5,815 nt of DNA from assembly GCA_903839965.1 (NCBI GenBank), contig CAIMEK010000962.1:1-5815 (forward strand), read 5' to 3'. The position numbers were made by a program, and so were the translations under genes. Shown piece after piece: positions 1 to 4,211 of the stretch. The notes below the pieces were generated by a model that had not been told where the DNA came from, did no database searches, and saw nothing but the letters and a program-made list of their open reading frames with translations. Source of the stretch: an uncultured Acetobacteraceae bacterium. Its GTDB lineage: Bacteria > Pseudomonadota > Alphaproteobacteria > Acetobacterales > Acetobacteraceae. Within the stretch, counting starts at the first letter, position 1, and the number at the start of each line of letters is the position of its first letter.

Positions 1-208
1 CGAACCGGTCGATGAGCTCCAGCGGGTCGATCACGTTGCCCTTGGACTTGCTCATCTTGTGGCCGCGCTCGTCGCGCACCAGGCCGTGGATGCAGACGGT
101 GCGGAACGGCACGTCGCCCCTGAAGTGCAGGCCCATCATCATCATCCGGGCGATCCAGAAGAAGATGATGTCGAACCCCGTCACCAGCACCTCGCCGGGA
201 TAGTAGCG
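1..208 (-). pseudogene. valS: Valyl-tRNA synthetase fragment (KMSKS region), truncated by IS21 remnant
   Basis: Read on the minus strand, positions 208 to 2 give 69 uninterrupted residues typical of class Ia valyl-tRNA synthetase. They start RYYPGEVLVTGFDIIFFW, continue through MGLHF and PFRTVCIHGLVRDERG, and reach the KMSKS loop (codons at 44-58) followed by KGNVIDPLELID. The enzyme charges tRNA-Val in the cytoplasm, and KMSKS helps bind ATP during valine activation. The family is usually about 850-950 residues with KMSKS past the middle, so roughly the first 500 residues should lie to the right of 208. Instead, the sequence there becomes an IS21 istA start, and the valS frame meets a TGA about 20 bp upstream. 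The 3' part continues beyond the left edge. valS is essential, so an intact copy must exist elsewhere unless this junction is an assembly error. The valS identity is very secure; pseudogene status is inferred from the junction. Confidence 0.88.
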
Positions 209-209
209 C

Positions 210-248
210 CCGAAGCGCCCAGCGCCGGATCACGCTCAACAACGCCAT
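210..248 (-). pseudogene. istA: IstA N-terminal stub (IS21-family transposase)
   Basis: A minus-strand ATG at 248-246, with a GGAG ribosome-binding site at 257-260 and 8 bp spacing, starts the peptide MALLSVIRRWALR. This resembles the first residues of IstA transposases of the IS21 family, which normally run on into a helix-turn-helix (REIARRTGLSRNT-type) and then a DDE domain of about 500 residues in all. Here only about 13 codons remain before the sequence changes to valS in a different frame. istB is not visible. The call rests on the short N-terminal match plus IS21-like terminal repeats directly upstream. Taken alone, the peptide would be too short to assign. Confidence 0.6.
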
Positions 249-300
249 GTCGATCACTCCATGTACCCCCGCCGTTCGCAGCAGGGGGAGGTTCAAACAT

Positions 301-354
301 GGGTCAATTCTCAGTGGAAAATCCCGACCTTCCCGGGTCAGGTCTCAATGGAAA
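301..354 (-). repeat. Pair of IS21 terminal direct repeats
   Basis: Two 20-bp direct repeats lie at 301-320 and 335-354, offset by 34 bp and differing at three positions. They sit immediately inside the presumed element tip at 360. In IS21 relatives such repeats are transposase-binding sites. The match between the two copies is directly visible; the binding role is inferred from the family. Confidence 0.65.
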
Positions 355-360
355 TCAACA

Positions 361-595
361 CACCTTCGATCAATTCAAATGGATTAACGATATGATAATG
401 TTGAAGGTCCCAACTATCGTCTAAACCTGCCGCCATTGACCACAGCCCAGCGACTATTATACAAGACGATATCTGTATTAATCGGACGACAAGCTGTCTC
501 TTGTCACCCAATCGATCTTGAAAGAAACCAAATACCATCAACTCACAATTCCGAAAGGTTCGCTTTAATGTTTGGAGAGATTTTTCCGTGAATAA
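361..595. other. AT-rich gene-free spacer
   Basis: This stretch is visibly richer in A and T than everything around it. I find no open frame with convincing coding character or family resemblance. The one modest minus-strand frame (541-338) runs into the IS21 terminal repeats and looks like chance. The spacer holds a TATAAT on the minus strand (461-456) and a plausible plus-strand promoter (436-463). A small hairpin, CGTGA-ATAA-TCACG (587-600), lies at the 3' end of the resolvase gene. The base composition suggests DNA of different origin from the valS and glc genes, most likely leftover cargo or flank of a former mobile element. Confidence 0.5.
436..463 (+). promoter_or_regulatory. Possible sigma70-type promoter in AT-rich spacer
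   Basis: TTGACC (436-441) and TATACA (458-463) are separated by 16 bp and match the -35 and -10 consensus at 5 of 6 and 4 of 6 positions. No gene follows on the plus strand; transcription would run antisense into the 3' end of the resolvase gene. AT-rich DNA produces such matches by chance, so this is a weak call. Confidence 0.25.
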
Positions 596-1144
596 TCACG
601 CTCGAATCCTCGAAATCGTCGCGCCGCTGACGCTATAGCTGCGGCCGATCTCGGCAAGCGTTTCCTCGCCACGATCGCGCCGTTCGATCGCCTCGCGCCG
701 CTGGTGCGGGGTGAGCTTGAACGGTCGGCCAAGACTCTGGCCGCGCGCCTTAGCGCGGGCGCGGCCTTTCCCGGTACGCGCACGGATCAGCTCACGCTCA
801 AACTTCGCCAGACCGCCGAGGATCGTTAACATCAAACGGCCGTGCGCCGTGGTCGTGTCCGGTCAGGTGTCGCCGAGAGAACGGAATCCGGCTTGCTTGC
901 CCGCGATCGTCGCCAGCGTGTTGAGAAGATCGCGGGTTGACCTGGCTAGCCGGTCAAGCCGCGTCACCATGACCACGTCGCCGTCGTCGAGCTGGTCGAG
1001 CGCGCGGCGGAGTTGGACCCGATCGGTCTTGGCCTCGCTCGCCACCTCGCGGAACACTTTGCCCGCGCCGGCGGACGTCAATGCCGCAACCTGCGCCTCG
1101 ACGCTCTGGCCGTCTGTCGATGCCCGTGCATAGCCGTAGATCAT
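596..1144 (-). pseudogene. tnpR: Serine resolvase/invertase (TnpR-like) with one in-frame TGA
   Basis: This is a small serine recombinase of the Tn3 resolvase/invertase type, which recombines paired res sites to resolve transposition cointegrates. The ATG at 1144-1142 opens the catalytic domain MIYGYARASTDGQS. The nucleophile is Ser9, and Arg7, Asp64, Arg65 and Arg68 (TRLDRLARS) match active-site positions of the family. After FRSLGDT (residues 87-93) there is a TGA (865-863). The same frame then continues PDTTTAHGR, LMLTILGGLAKFERELIRARTGKGRARAKARG (the long E helix), GRPFKLTP and a C-terminal helix-turn-helix ending TISRIRA. Total length would be about 182 codons, normal for the family. Relatives, as I recall them, read GDTW here, so the stop is best explained as TGG changed to TGA. 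Without readthrough, only the catalytic domain would be made, with no DNA-binding part. No transposase of the Tn3 family is in the window. Confidence 0.88.
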
Positions 1145-1146
1145 AC

Positions 1147-1162
1147 CGCCATTATGATGGCG
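1147..1162. promoter_or_regulatory. Palindrome directly upstream of resolvase start
   Basis: CGCCAT-TATG-ATGGCG is a perfect 6-bp inverted repeat with a 4-bp centre, ending 2 bp from the resolvase start codon. On the minus strand its GGCGG covers the position where a ribosome-binding site would lie, so it could act as a leader hairpin. It could also be part of a res site, since resolvases usually bind just upstream of their own gene. I do not see the TGTC-type half-sites of the Tn3 res site, so function is uncertain. Confidence 0.4.
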
Positions 1163-1170
1163 ACTTATGC

Positions 1171-1186
1171 AAAGGGAAAACCCTTT
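1171..1186. promoter_or_regulatory. Second palindrome upstream of resolvase
   Basis: AAAGGG-AAAA-CCCTTT is a perfect 6-4-6 inverted repeat. Its centre is 24 bp from the centre of the palindrome at 1147-1162, which has the same 6-4-6 layout. The repeated architecture next to a recombinase gene suggests a res or operator region of about 40 bp. This is inferred from position and symmetry only. Confidence 0.35.
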
Positions 1187-1241
1187 CCGATCAGCGGCCT
1201 AGCAGCGTGTCGGGTAACCGGGGCAAAACCCCGGGTGAACA

Positions 1242-1271
1242 CGGAACGAACGCGGTTCATTCCGGCTTTTT
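1242..1271 (+). terminator. Terminator-like hairpin inside the MITE-like unit
   Basis: CGGAACGAAC (1242-1251) pairs with GTTCATTCCG (1255-1264), giving 9 of 10 base pairs around a 3-base loop. The hairpin is followed by GC and then five T (1267-1271). This has the form of an intrinsic terminator on the plus strand. No gene ends just upstream, so it may simply be one of the unit's structural hairpins. Confidence 0.35.
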
Positions 1272-1277
1272 CGGTCG

Positions 1278-1294
1278 AGAAATGGCGGATTTCT
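1278..1294. repeat. Small inverted repeat inside the MITE-like unit
   Basis: AGAAAT-GGCGG-ATTTCT is a perfect 6-bp inverted repeat with a 5-bp centre. It is the third hairpin-forming block within the 145-bp unit. Confidence 0.4.
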
Positions 1295-1431
1295 GCGACG
1301 ACCGTTCCGTAGGCGGGCGTATGCTGCATCTGCTTGCCCGGGGTTTTGCCCCGGTTACCGAAGGGCGGGGTGGCTCGGAAGCGGTGATCGGCGACAAGCG
1401 AAGAGCGGTTCGCTTGTTTCCTAACGGGCAC

Positions 1432-1773
1432 TTCGACCGCATATTCCTGCGCACCACCGGCTTTGCCACTCTCGATCGCCTGCTGCAGCGGCTGCACGCC
1501 AACAAGGCGGAGTTGCTGATGGTGCACGACCACCCGGAGATCCCGCTCCACACCAACGGCTCGGAGAACGATATCCGTTGCCAGATGACCAGGCGCCAGG
1601 CCAGCGGCGGCACCAGGACCGACATCGGACGTGACTGTCGCGACGCCTTCCTCGGCCTCGGCAAAACCTGCAAGAAGCTCTGCGTTTCCTTCTGGGACTA
1701 TCTCGGCGTCGCCGGCGCCCCCGCCGTCCCCCGTCTCGCCGACCTCATCCGCTGCCGCGGCCAGCCCGCCTGA
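1432..1773 (+). pseudogene. IS66-like transposase, C-terminal fragment
   Basis: The 113 residues from FDRIFLRTTGFATLDRLLQRLHANKAELL to the stop at 1771-1773 resemble the C-terminal part of IS66-type DDE transposases (TnpC). They include EIPLHTNGSENDIR, whose Glu probably corresponds to the last catalytic acidic residue, then SGGTRTDIGRDCRDAFLGLGKTC and SFWDYLG. A complete protein would be about 400-550 residues, so about three quarters is missing, including the first two catalytic Asp. The frame stays open upstream of 1432, but that part is translated hairpin DNA and shows no family resemblance. The tnpA and tnpB accessory genes are absent. The fragment cannot be an active transposase. The family name is recalled from the motif pattern, so a related DDE family remains possible. 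Confidence 0.75.
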
Positions 1774-1777
1774 CCAG

Positions 1778-1797
1778 CGGGGTTATGCTCCTGTTAC
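1778..1797. repeat. Right terminal inverted repeat of the IS66-like element
   Basis: Twenty bases ending in GTTAC at 1797 lie 4 bp after the transposase stop. Their reverse complement starts GTAACAGGAGCATAACCCCG and matches the left arm at 1214-1233 in 17 of 20 positions. This places the right tip of the element and suggests that the MITE-like unit and the transposase fragment belong to the same or closely related IS. No 8-bp target duplication is visible between the 1214 and 1797 flanks. Confidence 0.6.
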
Positions 1798-1839
1798 CCT
1801 GCCTGGGCCGGGTCGTCGCCCCGGCGCCGGCGGCTCAGC

Positions 1840-1868
1840 TTGACAGCGTCCGGGTGCGCCTGTATTGC
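1840..1868 (+). promoter_or_regulatory. rpmJ promoter, sigma70-like
   Basis: A perfect TTGACA (1840-1845) is followed by 17 bp and TATTGC (1863-1868). A start of transcription near 1875 would leave a leader of about 30 bases before the rpmJ ATG. The promoter lies 43 bp beyond the IS end at 1797, so the insertion spared it. Perfect -35, weak -10. Confidence 0.6.
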
Positions 1869-1905
1869 GCGCCGCTTATTGCTTCACGAACCAAGGCCGG
1901 TTTTC

Positions 1906-2031
1906 ATGCGCATTCGCAACAGCCTCCGGGCGGCCAAGACCCGCGACAAGAACTGCCGCGTCGTGCGCAGGCGTGGCCGCGTCTACGTGATCAACAAGAA
2001 GAACCCGCGGATGAAGTGCCGCCAGGGCTGA
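1906..2031 (+). CDS. rpmJ: 50S ribosomal protein bL36
   Basis: This encodes 41 residues, MRIRNSLRAAKTRDKNC followed by RVVRRRGRVYVINKKNPRMKCRQG, the smallest protein of the large ribosomal subunit, which binds 23S rRNA. It is of the zinc-less type: only two Cys (17 and 38) are present and the usual Cys-x2-Cys...Cys...His site is absent. This form, with the short insert before VYVINKKNPR, is common in alphaproteobacteria. The ATG at 1906 is preferred over the in-frame ATG at 1840 because 1840 falls within the promoter -35 box and because AAGG (1893-1896) sits 9 bp before 1906. It is a single-gene unit, convergent with the permease gene downstream. Base use is typical of the GC-rich core genome. 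Confidence 0.95.
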   Translation: MRIRNSLRAAKTRDKNCRVVRRRGRVYVINKKNPRMKCRQG

Positions 2032-2066
2032 TCCGCCCGGCCGCTCCGCCTCGCCGTTTTTCCTGC

Positions 2067-2111
2067 TGACAAAGCTTGCCCCGGGGCCCTCCCCCGGGGC
2101 GTGCTTTGTCA
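2067..2111. terminator. Strong hairpin between convergent rpmJ and permease genes
   Basis: TGACAAAGC (2067-2075) pairs with GCTTTGTCA (2103-2111), and GCCCCGGGG (2078-2086) pairs with CCCCGGGGC (2092-2100), around a 5-base loop. Only one mismatch and one G-U pair lie between the two blocks. The result is a stem of about 20 bp placed 35 bp after the rpmJ stop and 22 bp after the permease stop, suited to stopping transcription from both sides. Neither side has a clear T-tract, so it may instead act as an mRNA 3'-end stabiliser or rely on Rho. Confidence 0.7.
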
Positions 2112-2133
2112 GGCCGGGCCGCGGGGCCCTGGT

Positions 2134-3777
2134 TTACCCCCAGATGCCCGGAACGACCCAGGCCTCGATCAGCACCACCACGACCACGAAGGCCAGCAGC
2201 ACCAGCGAGTAGCGCACGGTCCGGCGGAAGATTTCGGATTCCTGTCCGACCATGCCGGTGCCGGCGCAGGCGACCGCGATGGACTGCGGCGAGATCAGCT
2301 TGCCGATCACCGAGCCGAACAGGCTGGCCGAGATGGTCAGCATCGGATTGAGGCCGAGCTGCATGGCCGTCACCTGCTGGAGCTTGCCGAACAGGGCCGC
2401 CGAGGACGTGACCGACCCGGTCAGGAACACCCCCACATAGCCGATAATGGGCGAGAAGATCGGGAACAGCAGCCCGGTATAGAACGCGAACGCCAGGCCG
2501 AGGGTGAACGACATGCCGGAATAGTTCGCCAGGATGCCGATGCCGATGACCGACGCCAGCGTGATCAGGGCCCGATAGAGCTGGCGGAACGTCTTGCAGA
2601 ATACCCGGGCCCCGGTGGCCGGGCTGATGCGCAGCACCGCCATGGAAACCAGCGAAGTCAGCAGCATGGCCGTGCCCGGGGCCGAGAAAAAGTCCATGCG
2701 GTAGGAGGCGGCATACTTGGTGGGCGCGGCGACAACCGGGGCCATCTGGTAGACCACGCCGTCGAGCAACGGCCAAGCCGGGACCAGGAAGAACCACTTG
2801 AGATCCTGGGCGACCCACGCCTTGAAGGCAGGCAGGCCCCAGATGACCATCATGACGATCAGGATGATGAACGGGCTCCACGCCTTCAGCACCTCGCCGG
2901 ACCGGTAGCGAACGACCGTCTGCTGGCCGATCTCCATCTCGTTCGGGAAGCGCCAGATTGCGGCCGGCTGCCAGAACTTCAGGAACACGAACAGGCACAG
3001 CATCGATATCGCGGACGACAGCACGGCCGGGAGTTCCGGGCCGACATAGCGGCTGATGAAGAAGCTGGGGATGGCGTAGCTGATGCCGGCCACCAGGGCC
3101 GCCGGCAACACGCCCATGAGGTTGCGCCAGCCCGCCAGCACGACGATCATGAAGATGGGGATGACCAGGGCCAGGATGGTCATGTCGATGCCGATCGCGC
3201 TCGACACCTTCAGGCTGCTGACGCCGGTGACGGTTCCCATCATGATGGTCGGCACGCCTACCGGTCCGAAGGGCACCGGCGGCGTGTTGCCGACCAGGCA
3301 GATCAGGGCCGCCGGCAGGGCGGGGAAGCCCAGGCCCATGAGCATGGCCGCGGCAACCACGACGGGGGCGCCTTGTCCGGCGGAACCTTCCATGAAGGCG
3401 GAGAAACAGAACGCCACCAGCAATGCCTGCAAGCGCCGGTCATTGGAAATGGATGAAATGGAACTCTTGACGATCTCGAACTGGCCTGATTCGACCATCA
3501 GGTTGTACAGGAACACCGCCGTCAGGATGATCCAGCCGATCGGGAACAGGCCGTTGACCACGCCCAGCGCCGCCGCCGCGATGGCTGTGCCGATGGGCAT
3601 CTGGTAGACGAGAACGGTGATGACGATCGTCACCAGCAGGGCCGAGCTTGCCGCCACGTGCCCCTTCATTCGCTTGATCGCCAGGGCCCAGAACAGGTAC
3701 AGCACAGGAATAAATACTGCGATGGCGGTCAGGCCCAGATTGCCTCCGAGCGCCGAATAATTATGCATCCACTGCAC
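2134..3777 (-). CDS. lldP: L-lactate/glycolate permease (LldP/GlcA family)
   Basis: This is a 547-residue inner-membrane proton symporter of the lactate permease family, close to E. coli LldP (551) and GlcA in length and layout. It is hydrophobic throughout, with about a dozen or more membrane segments. Family blocks visible are GPELPA, VKSSISSISNDRRLQALLVAFCF (about 103-125), EGSAGQGAPV (130-139), NTPPVPFG (164-171), YSGMSFTLGLA, GVFLTGS and ISPQSIAVACA (495-505). The start is GTG at 3777-3775, with AGGAA about 8 bp upstream; a downstream ATG (codon 4) is possible. It faces away from glcD, so its likely cargo is glycolate, lactate or another 2-hydroxyacid for the GlcDE oxidase. Compared with E. 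coli LldP as I remember it, several conserved residues differ (Phe to Gln in EGAAGFGAPV; Asp and Asn in GSDTSSNALF to Val and Ala), so substrate preference is open. The symbol gives the family; glcA is an equally fair name. Confidence 0.9.
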   Translation of the reverse strand: MQWMHNYSALGGNLGLTAIAVFIPVLYLFWALAIKRMKGHVAASSALLVTIVITVLVYQMPIGTAIAAAALGVVNGLFPIGWIILTAVFLYNLMVESGQFEIVKSSISSISNDRRLQALLVAFCFSAFMEGSAGQGAPVVVAAAMLMGLGFPALPAALICLVGNTPPVPFGPVGVPTIMMGTVTGVSSLKVSSAIGIDMTILALVIPIFMIVVLAGWRNLMGVLPAALVAGISYAIPSFFISRYVGPELPAVLSSAISMLCLFVFLKFWQPAAIWRFPNEMEIGQQTVVRYRSGEVLKAWSPFIILIVMMVIWGLPAFKAWVAQDLKWFFLVPAWPLLDGVVYQMAPVVAAPTKYAASYRMDFFSAPGTAMLLTSLVSMAVLRISPATGARVFCKTFRQLYRALITLASVIGIGILANYSGMSFTLGLAFAFYTGLLFPIFSPIIGYVGVFLTGSVTSSAALFGKLQQVTAMQLGLNPMLTISASLFGSVIGKLISPQSIAVACAGTGMVGQESEIFRRTVRYSLVLLAFVVVVVLIEAWVVPGIWG

Positions 3778-4019
3778 GACGACGATTCCTTTCCTTGGCC
3801 TCTAGTTGCGATTGCCTTCGCATTTCAACTCGACAAAGCTGTGTTTCCAGGCCCACGCCATGTTCATGATCGCCGATGGATGCACCCGCTCCAACAACCC
3901 GCAGAACGGATAACGGACCTGTTCTTTCATCGGGTCAAATTCGGACCATGAACGATGCTTCGGTGTTGTTCTCGCCGCCTTCGGGTGGCCTGCCGCGGAA
4001 TTCAACTCTCTCCAACATC

Positions 4020-4031
4020 GAAACCTGTTTC
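4020..4031. promoter_or_regulatory. Candidate operator 1 upstream of glcD
   Basis: GAAAC-CT-GTTTC is a perfect 5-bp inverted repeat. Together with the site at 4070-4079, which uses the same half-sites in the opposite order, it could bind a dimeric repressor or activator. LacI-type operators often have GAAACNNGTTTC-like symmetry, but the regulator cannot be named from this sequence. Confidence 0.4.
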
Positions 4032-4069
4032 ACTTCAACTGTATTTAGTTCGACAGCAACGATACGGCC

Positions 4070-4079
4070 GTTTCGAAAC
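4070..4079. promoter_or_regulatory. Candidate operator 2 upstream of glcD
   Basis: GTTTCGAAAC is a perfect 10-bp palindrome. Its centre is 49 bp from the centre of candidate operator 1, and it contains the same GAAAC/GTTTC half-sites. It lies 132 bp before the glcD start. Confidence 0.4.
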
Positions 4080-4200
4080 AGTGTCAAGGAAGTTGTCTGC
4101 GCACTTCGTAACGACATCGCCCGCCCCGGCGCAGCGGATCACGCCGCACACTGCGGGGAGCATCCCTGGCGATGCCGGCGCGATCGCCCATATTCCCGCC

Positions 4201-4205
4201 GGAGG
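4201..4205 (+). promoter_or_regulatory. glcD ribosome-binding site
   Basis: A perfect GGAGG lies 6 bp before the ATG at 4212. It decides the glcD start against in-frame ATGs far upstream (for example 3876), which lack both such a site and family-like sequence. Confidence 0.8.
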
Positions 4206-4211
4206 ATTCGC

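Larger units (their letters stand above)
210..360 (-). mobile_element. IS21-family left end, remnant
   Basis: Reading leftward from 360, the sequence begins TGTTGATTTCC, with the TG start usual for IS21-type ends. It carries two near-identical direct repeats at 301-320 and 335-354 (17 of 20 bases shared, each starting gggtca and ending ggaaa on the plus strand). IS21-family elements typically carry several such repeated transposase-binding sites inside each end, followed by a short leader and istA, which is the order seen here. The element is cut after about 150 bp, and the right end, most of istA and all of istB are missing. Confidence 0.7.
1213..1359. mobile_element. MITE-like 145-bp unit with perfect 23-bp inverted ends
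   Basis: The segments 1213-1235 and 1337-1359 are exact reverse complements over 23 bp. If the outermost base of each is left out, the unit runs 1214-1358 and has GTAAC...GTTAC tips, like the GTAA-type ends of IS66-family elements. Each arm also folds on itself: CCGGGG-CAAAA-CCCCGG at 1218-1234 and its mirror at 1338-1354. The interior holds two more hairpins (1242-1264 and 1278-1294) and no gene. A non-coding, hairpin-rich unit with long terminal inverted repeats fits a MITE mobilised by an IS66-type transposase. The 8-bp flanks (cgtgtcgg and cgaagggc) do not match, so no target duplication is preserved. Confidence 0.6.
3778..4211. promoter_or_regulatory. Divergent control region between permease gene and glcD
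   Basis: This 434-bp region has no convincing gene. It should carry promoters for both the permease (leftward) and glcD (rightward), but I see no promoter close enough to consensus to place with confidence. The glcD frame stays open for 112 codons upstream of its start, and a short minus-strand frame spans 4005-3802; neither resembles a protein I know. Two palindromes with shared half-sites (4020-4031 and 4070-4079) are the best operator candidates. A regulator gene such as a GntR-type glcC/lldR is not present here, so control must come from outside the window. Confidence 0.6.

Noticed and set aside
1..248. Open frame from the istA start running through the valS DNA to the window edge
   Set aside because: It is out of frame with valS, and the translation past about residue 13 is low-complexity shadow sequence rich in Arg, Asp and Pro.
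338..541. 67-residue minus-strand frame in the AT-rich spacer
   Set aside because: It reads through the IS21 terminal repeats, resembles no family I know, and has no clear ribosome-binding site.
711..1133. Plus-strand frame across the resolvase
   Set aside because: It is antisense to the resolvase; its Arg/Ser-rich content is typical of a shadow frame in GC-rich DNA.
1206..1366. Target-site duplication around the MITE-like unit
   Set aside because: The 8-bp flanks cgtgtcgg and cgaagggc do not match, nor do flanks of the larger 1214-1797 block.
1081..1431. Upstream extension of the IS66-like transposase frame
   Set aside because: This part translates resolvase antisense DNA and the MITE-like hairpins. 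Transposase resemblance begins only near FDRIF at 1432.
1840..1905. Longer rpmJ starting at an in-frame ATG at 1840
   Set aside because: The start would lie inside the TTGACA box, and the extra 22 residues do not belong to bL36, which begins MRIRNSL.
2101..3456. Long plus-strand frame opposite the permease
   Set aside because: The product is His/Asp/Gln/Arg-rich with no domain pattern, and the minus strand encodes a clear membrane transporter with family motifs.
3802..4005. Minus-strand frame of 67 residues upstream of the permease
   Set aside because: I recognise no family, see no convincing ribosome-binding site, and it fills the expected promoter region. A tiny gene cannot be excluded.
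3876..4211. N-terminal extension of GlcD by 112 codons
   Set aside because: The extension has no GlcD resemblance, and a perfect GGAGG marks the start at 4212, which aligns with known GlcD N-termini.
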